From NCBI GenBank assembly GCA_965215715.1, contig OZ244129.1, positions 2,852,001-2,916,000 on the forward strand: 64,000 bases of DNA. Direction: 5' to 3'. The position numbers and the translations under genes are program-made. The notes beneath the pieces are model-generated. The model was not told the origin of the DNA and searched no databases. It was given only the letters and a program-made list of their open reading frames with translations. Of the stretch, positions 43,328 through 52,266 are shown in pieces. Origin of the DNA: HXMU1428-3 sp965215715. GTDB lineage: Bacteria > Pseudomonadota > Alphaproteobacteria > Rhizobiales > HXMU1428-3. How positions within the stretch are numbered: the first letter of the stretch is position 1; each line of letters begins with the position of its first letter.

Positions 43328-44086
43328 TTAGGTCACTATTTTTTCAAGTAGATCACCTATAAAGTATGCGGTTCCTGCGGCGATTGAGCCGATTACGAGT
43401 GTTTCCAGGCCTGATAACCACCATTTTGCTGTTGACCATTTTGATTTTAATGCCCCAATCGCGAAAAATACGGCGCAGGTTGCTATCGTTGCAATCGTAA
43501 AGCCATGCGGCAAAGTTAGTGCAAATGGTACAAGTGGTATTGCTCCACAAATAGCAAAAGCTAAAAAGGTGGCAATGGCTGCCTGATAAGGTGAGCGCCG
43601 GTTTTTAGAGGCACCGAATTGCTCTGTCATCATGAAGTCGATCCATTGATCCTTGTTAGAAGAAATAACGGTGACGGCCCGCTCCAGATCATCGCCTTTA
43701 AATCCTTTAAGGGCAAAAATTTGCCGAAGCTCTTCCTGTTTGCGCTGGGGTGAAAGATTGATGTCGTGTTTTTCTTTTTGCCGAAGGTGCCAATATTCAT
43801 CATTTTCAGCTTTGACACCGCTGTAATTACTTGCAGCCATTGAGATGCCATCCGCAATGAGATTTGCAATCCCTAAAATGATGATCACTTTATGTGCCAG
43901 GCCCGCTCCGGCCACGCCTGATACAATTGCAAATGTTGTGATTGCCCCGTCAATCCCGCCCAGAACCCAGTCGCGCAGATAGCTCTGGTTTGGCGGTGCG
44001 GCCAGATGTTCAGTGATCGCTTCTGGTGTATGGTCATGCTCAAGTTTCGTCATTGTTTTGTGAACTGTATCTATGGTTTCAATCAA
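43328..44086 (-). CDS. VIT1/CCC1-type iron/manganese transporter
   Basis: A 252-residue membrane protein. The first helix region (LRDWVLGGIDGAITTFAIVSG) and IANLIADGISMAASNY are the VIT family signature; a cytoplasmic Glu-rich metal-binding segment follows (EKHDINLSPQRKQEELRQIF, then the helices to about residue 150), and three more membrane segments lie at the C-terminus. Family members move Fe2+ or Mn2+ out of the cytoplasm. An alternative start at Met12 is possible. Confidence 0.92.
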   Translation of the reverse strand: MIETIDTVHKTMTKLEHDHTPEAITEHLAAPPNQSYLRDWVLGGIDGAITTFAIVSGVAGAGLAHKVIIILGIANLIADGISMAASNYSGVKAENDEYWHLRQKEKHDINLSPQRKQEELRQIFALKGFKGDDLERAVTVISSNKDQWIDFMMTEQFGASKNRRSPYQAAIATFLAFAICGAIPLVPFALTLPHGFTIATIATCAVFFAIGALKSKWSTAKWWLSGLETLVIGSIAAGTAYFIGDLLEKIVT

Positions 44087-44237
44087 ACAAGCTTATCAGA
44101 AATGGCAGTGTCCTTGTTTTTTCTTTTTTGAAAGCAAGTTTTCTTTAAAGAGCTGGTTGCTAAACTCGCCATTTTGTTTGAGCTGTTGTATTATTTCTTT
44201 TCACTGATAGATTGTTGTTATGTTAAGGGGGGCTCTT

Positions 44238-45860
44238 ATGGTTCGATTGATGATTGTTTTGACGATGTTGGTTGTGATGAGCCAAGGGGCAGCGGCAGAG
44301 ACAAGCCGGGTGGCTTTGATCATTGGCAATTCTGACTATCAGCATACTTCACCACTTACCAATCCGAAAAATGATGCCAAAGTCATGGCGAAAGTTTTGC
44401 GCAGTCTTGAGTTTGAGGTGATTGAAGCGCTTGATTTGTCGCAAAATGACATGAAGCGGGCGGTGAAAAATTTTGCGCAAAAATTAGAACAGGGCGGACG
44501 GGGCACTGTTGGCTTGTTTTATTATGCTGGCCACGGTGTGCAGGTCAACGGACGCAATTTTCTTATTCCTGTGACGGCGAAAATTTCTTCTGTTGTCGAT
44601 GTGGAAATTGAATCGGTTGATTTGAATATAATCACCAACGCCATGGATGTGGCCGGCAATGGCTTTAATGTGGTGATTTTGGATGCGTGCCGCGATAATC
44701 CTTTTAAAGGCTCGACCCGCTCTTTAACACGCGGTTTGGCGCGCATTGATGCGCCAAAAGGGTCTTTGATTGCTTATGCCACCTCGCCTGGTGATGTGGC
44801 AGCTGATGGGGAGGGGGATAATTCGCCCTATACAGCTGCATTGGTGAAATCCATGCAAATTCCGGGTTTGACCATCGAGCGGGTGTTTAAAAAGGTGCGG
44901 CTTGAGGTGCATCAATCAACAAAGGAAACGCAAACGCCTTGGGAATCTTCTTCTTTGACGGGTGATTTTTATTTTTTACCGCAAGACAAACAGCCAGAGG
45001 AAAAAATTGAAATAGAGGCCAAGCCAAAGATTGAAGAGGACCCTGAAGAAGAGGAAAAGGTCGAGACTCGGCGGCCTGATGCGCAGATTGCTTATTTAAA
45101 TGCGGTGGAGACCAATACGATGCAAGGGTATGAGGCGTTCTTGCGTGATTATCCTGATCATGACAATGCGGCCAGGGTGCGCCAGATCATTCACACCATG
45201 GCAGACGATAAAATGTGGGCGCGTGTTAAGAAGAAAAATAAACTATCTAGCTATCGGCAATATTTGGCAGCGTTTCCCGATGGGGCCTATAAGGGGCTGG
45301 CACAATCTAAAATTCTGGCTATGCAAGTTGTGCCTGATAAACGGCCTCCTGATCGTCATATTCAACCAGAGTCAAATTGTGGCCATCCACATGGCAAATG
45401 GAAGATTTATAATGTGGCGTCCGATGATGTGCTCAATGTGCGGCAGGGGCCTTCAACCAAATATCCCATTGTTGGCTCTATCCCGCCCTATGGAACCGGT
45501 ATTAGCCGGGGGGAATGTACCTCACGCAATTGGTGTTTGGTGCGTTATAAATGCATTTCTGGTTGGGCGTCAGGTAAATTTATGACCGTTCATGGGGGGC
45601 AAACCGGGGCACCGCAAATGGCAAAGTATTACCGGGTGATTGACCATACGTATCCTGACAAATTGAATGTACGCAAAGGGCCGGGGACGAAATATGCCAT
45701 TGTTGGCAGGATCCCGCATAATGGCACCAAAGTGAAAGTCTCCAATTGTCGCTCCATGGGCGCGCGGCGTAGTAAGTGGTGTGTGGTGCAATGGGGCCGA
45801 GTGCGTGGTTGGGCCTCTGGACGGTATTTGGCGAATATGGCAACGGGCCGCCGGCCTTAA
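44238..45860 (+). CDS. Secreted caspase-like (C14) peptidase with two bacterial SH3 domains
   Basis: A 540-residue protein. The signal peptide is MVRLMIVLTMLVVMSQGAAA; the ATG at 44238 is preferred because of the AAGGGG upstream. The caspase p20 domain (residues about 22-245) has catalytic His99 in YYAGHGVQ and Cys151 in ILDACRDNPF. An acidic linker and a helical stretch (YEAFLRDYPDHDNAARVR) lead to two SH3b domains at the C-terminus (VLNVRQGPSTKYPIVGSIP and KLNVRKGPGTKYAIVGRIP). Substrate and role are unknown; the SH3b domains suggest action at cell wall. Confidence 0.92.
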   Translation: MVRLMIVLTMLVVMSQGAAAETSRVALIIGNSDYQHTSPLTNPKNDAKVMAKVLRSLEFEVIEALDLSQNDMKRAVKNFAQKLEQGGRGTVGLFYYAGHGVQVNGRNFLIPVTAKISSVVDVEIESVDLNIITNAMDVAGNGFNVVILDACRDNPFKGSTRSLTRGLARIDAPKGSLIAYATSPGDVAADGEGDNSPYTAALVKSMQIPGLTIERVFKKVRLEVHQSTKETQTPWESSSLTGDFYFLPQDKQPEEKIEIEAKPKIEEDPEEEEKVETRRPDAQIAYLNAVETNTMQGYEAFLRDYPDHDNAARVRQIIHTMADDKMWARVKKKNKLSSYRQYLAAFPDGAYKGLAQSKILAMQVVPDKRPPDRHIQPESNCGHPHGKWKIYNVASDDVLNVRQGPSTKYPIVGSIPPYGTGISRGECTSRNWCLVRYKCISGWASGKFMTVHGGQTGAPQMAKYYRVIDHTYPDKLNVRKGPGTKYAIVGRIPHNGTKVKVSNCRSMGARRSKWCVVQWGRVRGWASGRYLANMATGRRP

Positions 45861-45902
45861 ATTTTTTAGGCTGCGGCTAGGCAATTTTTATAAGAGGTCG
45901 TG

Positions 45903-47081
45903 ATGCGTTTTTTGGTTGCACTTGTTATGTTTTTGCATAGCGGTTCTTTTGCTGTGGCAGGGGAAAAGAGCTTGCCTCCCTTTTTCACTTACCTAAGAGC
46001 TGTTGATAATACGATTTTGCAAGAGATGCGCTATTTTGGGGTGCATAATTTTTTGGGTCGTAAAGTGAAAGGGTATGAGGCGGCTGAGTGTATTTTAACC
46101 AAACGGGCCGCTTTGGCACTTAAGTCTGTTCAAAAACGGTTGGTTAAGCGGGGCTTGTCCTTAAAGGTGTATGATTGTTATCGACCAGCGCGGGCGGTGA
46201 AAGATTTTGTCACCTGGTCGCAAAATAACGATAAAAAAGCCAAACCGGAGTTTTACCCCACTTTACCTAAAAGGAGATTGTTTGCCTTGGGGTATATTGC
46301 CCGGCGTTCTGCTCATTCACGCGGCAGTACGGTAGATTTGGCCATTGTGCCTTTGCCGCCAGAAAAGCAACCTGATTTTTCTTTTGAGAGGCAAAGAGCT
46401 TGTTTTGAGAGTTATGAAAAACGCTTTGCAGATAACAGCCTTGATTTTGGCACCGGCTATGATTGTTTTCATGAGTTGAGCCATACCAGAAATCCAAACA
46501 TTGGTGAGATTGCCCGGCGTAACCGCCAGTTGTTGGTTTCTGAAATGGCACGGGCTGGTTTTGTGAATTACTCAAAAGAATGGTGGCATTTTACATTGCG
46601 AAATGAGCCCTATCGCAAAAAGTATTTTGATTTTCCGATCACGGCTTACCAAGGCGGGGCCACGCGGGTTCTTAAGGAAAAGGCGGTTGATGAGCAGGAC
46701 ATTAAAACGGAGCCTCTTAAAGAGGAAAAAAAGTCTGATTTGGATGTGGAAAAGCTCATAAAAATGGTTCCTTTACGGGTGGTGTGTGTGGCTGAGGATG
46801 ATGTTTTGAATGTACGTGCAGGGCCAAATTCTAAGGCGGATCTTGTTGCTCGTTTGCCGCCCAATGCTGTTGGCATTCACTATAAAGGCTGTTTAGGGGA
46901 TGTATCTGTTGAGCGTTGGCATAGCGTTTCTCCCAAAATGAGAAAAACAATGATTACGCCTTGGTGTGAGATTTTGGCTTATCGATTGCCGTCTTCACCA
47001 GATGAGATCACTGTTAAGGGTTGGGTTTCTGGCGCGTTTGTTGTGCCCGAAGGGGCAATGCCGCGACCTTGTCGTTTTTAG
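45903..47081 (+). CDS. D-alanyl-D-alanine dipeptidase-like (M15D) with C-terminal SH3 domain
   Basis: A 392-residue secreted protein (signal peptide RFLVALVMFLHSGSFAVAG). The VanX/DdpX domain has YDCYRPARAVKDF, zinc ligands in SAHSRGSTVDL and EWWHFTL. The remaining family Asp is in that first motif. An SH3b domain follows at residues about 300-390 (DDVLNVRAGPNSKADLVARLP). The gene starts 42 bp after the caspase-like gene on the same strand, and both share SH3b modules, so they are probably co-expressed envelope enzymes. Length exceeds typical VanX (about 200) because of the added domain. Confidence 0.92.
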   Translation: MRFLVALVMFLHSGSFAVAGEKSLPPFFTYLRAVDNTILQEMRYFGVHNFLGRKVKGYEAAECILTKRAALALKSVQKRLVKRGLSLKVYDCYRPARAVKDFVTWSQNNDKKAKPEFYPTLPKRRLFALGYIARRSAHSRGSTVDLAIVPLPPEKQPDFSFERQRACFESYEKRFADNSLDFGTGYDCFHELSHTRNPNIGEIARRNRQLLVSEMARAGFVNYSKEWWHFTLRNEPYRKKYFDFPITAYQGGATRVLKEKAVDEQDIKTEPLKEEKKSDLDVEKLIKMVPLRVVCVAEDDVLNVRAGPNSKADLVARLPPNAVGIHYKGCLGDVSVERWHSVSPKMRKTMITPWCEILAYRLPSSPDEITVKGWVSGAFVVPEGAMPRPCRF

Positions 47082-47268
47082 AGTTAATAGCTGGTAAAAC
47101 TTATTCTTAAAATCTAGCTTATTCTTTTCTTGAATATGCTTTGTTTCACTGCAATTATACTTATTATTAACAACCTGTTACTTGTTGCTTCAGCAATAAA
47201 CTTTGATTGATTAATAGTATTTTTAACCATTTGTGCAATGGTTCAAGCTGTAGTGTGTGAGGTGTATT

Positions 47269-48204
47269 ATGAAGATTGTGATTGTTGATTCTAGCCGCGT
47301 TGGCTTGAAAATTATATCTTCGATTCTGAAAAATCAGGGGCATGAAACCCATGTTTTTACTGATGGGAAAGAAGCGTTTGACTTTATCCGATCTGATTTA
47401 GACGTAAATTTGTTGCTCACTGGTTTGGAACTGCCTTCTATGACAGGTTTTGAATTGTGTTGGGATGTGCATTTGCTCACGCAAAGAGGGCGGCAGATTT
47501 ATATTATGGCCATGTCGTCTAATCACGATGAAAGCAAATTAATTGAAACGCTTGATAGTGGGGCTGATGACTTTATTTCTAAACCGCCCCAAGAAAGGGA
47601 ATTGTTGGCCCGTTTACGTGTCGCGCAGCGCATGCAGGCGATGCAAGAAGAACTGATCAAGTTGGCTTCTTTAGATAGTTTGACAGGTATTTTAAACCGG
47701 CGTGCCTTTTTTGACCGCTCTGAAATGCATTGCCAGAATGCTGAGGATGGAAAAGCGCTGACAGCCATTATGTTTGATATTGACCATTTTAAACGGGTCA
47801 ATGATGTTTTTGGGCATGATATTGGCGATAAAGCCCTTACAAGCGTGGTCAATACGGCTCAAAAAGAGTTCGGTTTGTTTGCGCGCATGGGCGGTGAGGA
47901 ATTTGCAATGTTATTGCCAGGTATTGCAAAAGATGAAGCGATGGATATTGCTGAACAATTGAGACTTGGTGTTAAAAATTTGCGTATTGATACGCCGAAA
48001 AAACCTTTGAAGATCACTTGTAGTTACGGGGTAAGTGAATGGCAAGAGGGTGATACCATTGAAGGCTTGTTAAAGCGTGCTGATTTGGCTTTATATATGG
48101 CAAAAGAGAGCGGGCGCAATCAAGTCCGCTTTGGCGATAGGAACATTAAAATGCCGGTACCTGAGCGAAGCTCAAAAAGAGTTGAAATTTGCTATCTTTC
48201 TTAA
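47269..48204 (+). CDS. Receiver-GGDEF protein (probable diguanylate cyclase)
   Basis: A 311-residue protein starting at the ATG at 47269 (MKIVIVDSSRVGLKI). The receiver domain (residues 1-120) lacks the phosphate-accepting Asp: position 52 is Gly in LLLTGLELPSM, and the usual second N-terminal acidic residue is Ser8, although the Lys in FISKPP remains. The GGDEF domain (residues about 140-300) has an intact GGEEF motif and FDIDHFKRVND, so cyclase activity is likely. No inhibitory RxxD site is seen. Signal input must differ from standard phosphorylation. Confidence 0.9.
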   Translation: MKIVIVDSSRVGLKIISSILKNQGHETHVFTDGKEAFDFIRSDLDVNLLLTGLELPSMTGFELCWDVHLLTQRGRQIYIMAMSSNHDESKLIETLDSGADDFISKPPQERELLARLRVAQRMQAMQEELIKLASLDSLTGILNRRAFFDRSEMHCQNAEDGKALTAIMFDIDHFKRVNDVFGHDIGDKALTSVVNTAQKEFGLFARMGGEEFAMLLPGIAKDEAMDIAEQLRLGVKNLRIDTPKKPLKITCSYGVSEWQEGDTIEGLLKRADLALYMAKESGRNQVRFGDRNIKMPVPERSSKRVEICYLS

Positions 48205-48579
48205 TGCTTTCTATCTTTGGGGCTTTAAAATACAAGGCCAATTTGGTTGTATCGAGCGTTGCCCATCTGTGAAAAATCAACTGTATTTCTTGTGGTTTTC
48301 CCTTTCATATACAACCAGATTGTCCTTTAGATTCAATGGTTGCTTGCTAAGCTTTTTGCTTAGAGCGTGTGGCTTTTTAATGAATTCAAAGTCAGGCTCT
48401 ATCTTTTTTGTAAAAGCTGTGTCTTTTTTCTTAGTGCTTTAGCTTTCCTGTCAGGAACCGCGTTTTTCTTGGCGCTTTAGTTTGCCCACCAGCAACCAGA
48501 TTCTTTGTTTGCGCTTTAGATTGCCCACCAGCAACCGCGCTATTTCCCAAAACCACTCCCCACTTTTGTGTGACACGCT
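48205..48579. other. Intergenic region with degenerate 39 bp repeats
   Basis: 375 bp between the GGDEF gene and the convergent dehydrogenase gene. The right third holds three tandem copies of a 39 bp module (see 48421-48540). No gene or clear terminator was seen in the rest. Confidence 0.6.
48421..48540. repeat. Three tandem 39 bp modules
   Basis: Copies at about 48421-48461 (degenerate), 48462-48498 and 48500-48539 share TTCTTxGCGCTTTAG followed by TTGCCCACCAGCAACC. The same module is in the centre of palindromic element A (5373-5411), where it reads TTGGCGCTTTGGATGCCCAC then CAGCAACCGCG. Confidence 0.85.
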
Positions 48580-49536
48580 TTAGCCAACGGTGTTTTGCGG
48601 TGTGCCTTTTTGGAAATTTTCAATATTGCCTATCAGTTGATCCCAAAGCGTTTGAATGGCTTCATTGCTGGCCCAGGCAACATGGGGGGTGATAATGACA
48701 TTTGGCAGATGAGCAATTTTTAATAAGGGGTTGTCAGGGGCAGGTGGTTCTGTTGAAAGACAATCAAAGCCTAGCCCGGCAATTTGCCCTGTCTCGATTG
48801 CTTTGACAGCGTCAGCCTCGTTTACAATGCCACCGCGCCCTGTATTGATGAGAATGGGCTTTTTGCTCATTTTTGCAAATTCAGCTGTGGTGATAAGGTC
48901 CCTTGTGTCGTCGTTCAGCGGGCAGTGTATGGAGATAAAATCTGATTGGGCTAAGAAGTCCTCAAAAGGCACATAAGGTGTATGTGGATTTTTGTCATTG
49001 GGGCGCCCGGCATACATGATGCCCATGCCAAAACCAGAGGCTAGCCGAGCCAAACCTTGACCGAGAATGCCGCGGCCGATGATGCCGAGGGTTTTGTCAT
49101 GTAGGCTTGCAATCGGGTGATTAAAGAAACAAAAATGTTGTGCCTCTTGCCATTTACCTTGTGTGACGTCTTGCGCAAAGCCGGGAAGAGAGCGAGCAAG
49201 GGATAACATTAGGGCCATTGCGTGTTCTGGCACTGAGTGCACGGCATAGCCTCTGATGTTGCTTACAACAATACCTCTGGCGTTGGTCTCTTCAAGGTCG
49301 ATGTGATCGAAACCGGTGGCAGCAATGGCAATCATTTTCAAATTTGGGCACTTTTCAATAACCTCTTTTGGGAATTTGACCTTGTTGGTGATGGCAATGT
49401 CAATATCTTGTAATCGCTCAGCGATTTGGGCTGGCGAGGTCGCGTCATAGTCAACCCAATCATGGTCAAATTGGGGACGGATGAAAGTGAAGTCGGGGGG
49501 GAATGTGCCTTTGTCGAGGAGTGCTATTTTGGTCAT
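48580..49536 (-). CDS. D-2-hydroxyacid dehydrogenase (hydroxypyruvate/glycerate type)
   Basis: A 318-residue NAD(P)-dependent oxidoreductase. The Rossmann motif is in KTLGIIGRGILGQGLARLA; catalytic residues are the Arg of LINTGRGGIVNE, the Glu of LGFDCLSTEPP and the His of TPHVAWAS. It most resembles glycerate/hydroxypyruvate dehydrogenases; the substrate cannot be fixed from sequence alone. Two hairpins with T-runs lie upstream of its start (49581-49667). Confidence 0.93.
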   Translation of the reverse strand: MTKIALLDKGTFPPDFTFIRPQFDHDWVDYDATSPAQIAERLQDIDIAITNKVKFPKEVIEKCPNLKMIAIAATGFDHIDLEETNARGIVVSNIRGYAVHSVPEHAMALMLSLARSLPGFAQDVTQGKWQEAQHFCFFNHPIASLHDKTLGIIGRGILGQGLARLASGFGMGIMYAGRPNDKNPHTPYVPFEDFLAQSDFISIHCPLNDDTRDLITTAEFAKMSKKPILINTGRGGIVNEADAVKAIETGQIAGLGFDCLSTEPPAPDNPLLKIAHLPNVIITPHVAWASNEAIQTLWDQLIGNIENFQKGTPQNTVG

Positions 49537-49580
49537 AATTGATTGCTTCGTTTTTTCAGGTTTGTTGTTTTACCAAATAA

Positions 49581-49614
49581 AAAAAGACACATGAATTTTC
49601 AGAGTGTCTTTTTT
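49581..49614 (-). terminator. Hairpin with T-run upstream of the dehydrogenase gene
   Basis: AAAAAGACAC and GTGTCTTTTT pair around a 13-base loop; on the minus strand a run of U follows. The same left arm, extended to AAAAAGACACATGA, can instead pair perfectly with TCATGTGTCTTTTT at 49654-49667. Confidence 0.6.
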
Positions 49615-49683
49615 ACCAAAAGCTAAACATTCTACTTTCGGCTAACTCTTTTATCATGTGTCTTTTTATTTTAACAATAAAAA

Positions 49684-49711
49684 ACGGGGCAATAATTTAT
49701 TGCCCCGTTTT
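49684..49711 (-). terminator. Terminator of the basic repeat-protein gene
   Basis: ACGGGGCAATAA pairs with TTATTGCCCCGT, with T-runs on both sides. It is 25 bp after the repeat-protein stop on the minus strand. Confidence 0.88.
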
Positions 49712-49735
49712 TAAATTTTTATCGTTTCACTGTTT

Positions 49736-51166
49736 TTAACGGTGACGACGTGAACAATGACGTGTGCGACGTACAGCACCGCGAACGGCAACGCGTTCTG
49801 AGCGCCAGCCATATACAGCTGGTTTTACAACTGTGTGGCGACGTGCAGGTTTTACAACCACACGATGGCGAACGGTTCTGTAAACAGCTGGATGGTGCAC
49901 TTTATGACGCTTTGCAGCTGCAACTTGTACACGAGCAAGGCGTGTTGAATAACGTGCAGGCACTCTTTCACGCCATACTTTTGCGCGGCGAACCTGAACC
50001 TTGCGTGTCACTGTTTTGTAAACAGGACGGTGGTATACACGGTGTGTGCGACCACGGCTCGTCATGACTTTTTTGCGTACAGTTTTGTAAACAGCGCGGT
50101 GATATACACGGTGTGTGCGACCACGGCTTGTCATAACTTTTTTGCGTACAGTTTTGTAGACAGCTGGGTGATATACACGGTGTGTGCGACCACGGCTCGT
50201 CATGACTTTTCTGCGAACAGTTTTGTAAACAGCTGGTTGGCGAACAAGACGTGTTGAGCCACGTTTCACCATAACACGGCGGGTGCGCCAGCCATAAACA
50301 TCAGGTGAACGGTGAGCCACACGGCGACCATGGCTTACACGCACGCGTGTTGGAACACGTTTTGTTTTGTAAACAGTGCGTGAGCGATGACGGTGACGAC
50401 GACCTTCGCAGTTACAAGGTTTGCTACGCATAGCAACACGCTTTGTGCGGTAAACAGTTTTGTAAACAGCTGGTGTGCGTGAATAGCTTACACGGCCCCG
50501 TTTGACCAAAACACGTTCGCGAACGTTTTTGTAAACGGCTGGTGTGTGAACACGATGATAACTGCCACGCTTGACCAAAACGCGCTCAGATCTCCAGCCA
50601 TAAGTGGCTGGTGTGCGGCGTGTTTCTGTCCAGCCACGCTTGACCAAAACGCGCTCAGATCTCCAGCCATAAGTGGCTGGTGTGCGGCGTGTTTCTGTCC
50701 AGCCACGTTTGACCAAAACGCGCTCAGACCTCCAGCCATAAGTGGCTGGTGTGCGGCGTGTTTCCGTCCAACCGCGCTTGACCAAAACGCGGTGTGAGCG
50801 TGTTGCATATTGCGCTGGGCTGCGGTGTGTTTTGGTGTAGCCTTTGCTCACCAAGACGCGTTCGCGGCGCAGAGCATATCTTGCACGTTCTGTCCGTGTT
50901 TGTGTCCATGCGCGCCGCACAAGTTTTTTAGATGTGCTCCAGCCATAAACAGCTGGTGTTGTACGCACATGGCGGCGGGCTGGAGATATTAAAACTTTTC
51001 GCCGTACTTGGCGATAATGGACCGGTCTGGCACGTTCAACGTGACATACCGATGTTGTTCTATGGGCTCTATCGCCACGATCATAACGCGATCCTGCGTT
51101 TGCTTGTGCCGATAATGAGATAACCCCAAGAGCTACGCCGATGAGCGCAACGCTACGCATATACAT
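49736..51166 (-). CDS. Secreted, extremely basic tandem-repeat protein
   Basis: About 476 residues with a signal peptide (SVALIGVALGVISLSAQANA). The mature protein consists of about 17 repeats of roughly 23 residues with the pattern PAVYK(T/G)V(R/W)RxRVLVKRG-x3-RR(T/V)H. Two sub-families are nearly identical in DNA (69 bp units): three TPATYGWRSERVLVKRGWTE copies and three KVMTSRGRTHRVYH copies. About a third of residues are Arg/Lys, with almost no acidic residues. A short Cys-rich break (KPCNCEGRRHRHR) interrupts the array. Similar PAxYKTVxxxVLV repeats occur in envelope proteins of other bacteria, of unknown role. ATG at 51166 chosen; an in-frame GTG lies at 51178. Confidence 0.85.
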   Translation of the reverse strand: MYMRSVALIGVALGVISLSAQANAGSRYDRGDRAHRTTSVCHVERARPVHYRQVRRKVLISPARRHVRTTPAVYGWSTSKKLVRRAWTQTRTERARYALRRERVLVSKGYTKTHRSPAQYATRSHRVLVKRGWTETRRTPATYGWRSERVLVKRGWTETRRTPATYGWRSERVLVKRGWTETRRTPATYGWRSERVLVKRGSYHRVHTPAVYKNVRERVLVKRGRVSYSRTPAVYKTVYRTKRVAMRSKPCNCEGRRHRHRSRTVYKTKRVPTRVRVSHGRRVAHRSPDVYGWRTRRVMVKRGSTRLVRQPAVYKTVRRKVMTSRGRTHRVYHPAVYKTVRKKVMTSRGRTHRVYHRAVYKTVRKKVMTSRGRTHRVYHRPVYKTVTRKVQVRRAKVWRERVPARYSTRLARVQVAAAKRHKVHHPAVYRTVRHRVVVKPARRHTVVKPAVYGWRSERVAVRGAVRRTRHCSRRHR

Positions 51167-51605
51167 TTTTATACGCACTCCCTCACAAGTTTCCTCGAAA
51201 CAGTAGGATTACTGTTTTCATAATAAAATTAGGGCGACAGGTAATGTGCCGCCCCCTAAAATGCAAATATCACGATGTGATTGTTTTCCTGCCCTTTTTG
51301 CAACCTGGTAGGTTTAAAAAAATACGTGAAAACAACATTTTGCGTTTTGATATTCAAGCAAAAGTGTGTGTAAGTCAAGCGGCCGCATTGATGTATTTTT
51401 TAAAAAAGAGCATTTTTGAGGCCATTTCACTCCTGCCTTGCCGATTTTTTTAGAATTTTCTGCAATACCCTTGGGTTTTTGCTGGGGGCCTATTGCTATT
51501 TGTTTGCTTTTTATCAGCCCTACACTTATTGATTTCTTGTGTTATTGTGATGTGTTCTTAGAGGGTAAGCTTGTTGAGTTAAGCTTACATATTGGGAGAA
51601 AATTC
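51167..51605. other. Intergenic region between the repeat-protein gene and lemA
   Basis: About 440 bp between divergent genes. It holds two inverted repeats: ATCAC-GAT-GTGAT near 51279-51291, and GTAAGCTT/AAGCTTAC at 51567-51590 just before the lemA ribosome site (GGGAGAA). No gene was recognised. An upstream in-frame extension of lemA is possible but lacks a signal sequence. Confidence 0.5.
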
Positions 51606-52214
51606 ATGAAAAAAACCGCTCATCGACTTACTTCTTTTTTGCGCCTGGTGCTTATCTTCTGGATCCCATTAGGATTGGTTGGCTGCGGGGTGAATAATAT
51701 TCCAACCTATGAAGAACAAGCCAAGGCCTCTTGGAGCAATGTGCTTAATCAATATCAAAGGCGGGCTGATCTTATTCCCAACCTGATTGAGACCGTGAAA
51801 GGGTTTGCGGCTCAAGAGCGGGAGGTTTTAAAAGAGGTGGTTGAGGCACGCGGTAAAGCCACAGGGTTTCAGATTCCAAAAGATATTTTGACCAACCCTG
51901 AAAGTTTTCAGCAATTTCAAAAAATTCAAGGGTCACTAGCTGGTGCAATTGGGCGTTTGTTGGCGGTGGTAGAGCGTTACCCAGATTTAAAATCAAATCA
52001 GAACTTTTTAACCTTGCAAACGCAATTAGAGGGAACAGAGAACAGGATTGCAGTTGCTCGGCGTGATTATATTAATGCGGTAAAACGCTATAATACAGAG
52101 TTAAAAACAATTCCGGGGCGGTGGTGGAAGTCTTTGATGTACCCAGAGTCTCAAGAGATGGAACGGTTTGAGGTTGAAGCTGAAAAAACGAAAGTGCCTG
52201 AGGTTAAGTTTTAA
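51606..52214 (+). CDS. lemA: LemA family lipoprotein
   Basis: A 202-residue protein starting at the ATG at 51606 after GGGAGAA. The signal peptide ends in a lipobox-like LVGCGVNN, so it is probably lipid-anchored. The LemA domain has ASWSNVLNQYQRRADLIPNL and RRDYINAVKRYN, both diagnostic. LemA is normally encoded with TPM-domain proteins, as here (two follow). The molecular role of the set is not known; links to envelope stress are suggested in the literature for relatives. Confidence 0.93.
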   Translation: MKKTAHRLTSFLRLVLIFWIPLGLVGCGVNNIPTYEEQAKASWSNVLNQYQRRADLIPNLIETVKGFAAQEREVLKEVVEARGKATGFQIPKDILTNPESFQQFQKIQGSLAGAIGRLLAVVERYPDLKSNQNFLTLQTQLEGTENRIAVARRDYINAVKRYNTELKTIPGRWWKSLMYPESQEMERFEVEAEKTKVPEVKF

Positions 52215-52266
52215 GTGTCAAGGTGCTTAATTGTGCTGAGGGCATATTATTTAAGGGCCAAGCTTA

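Noticed and set aside
48421..48540. Tandem 39 bp repeats considered as a CRISPR array
   Set aside because: The copies are contiguous and diverged, without unique spacers, and no cas gene is present.
50030..50909. Repetitive open frames on both strands within 49736-51166
   Set aside because: They are shadows of the in-frame repeats of the basic repeat protein; only the minus-strand frame has a signal peptide and continuous repeat structure.
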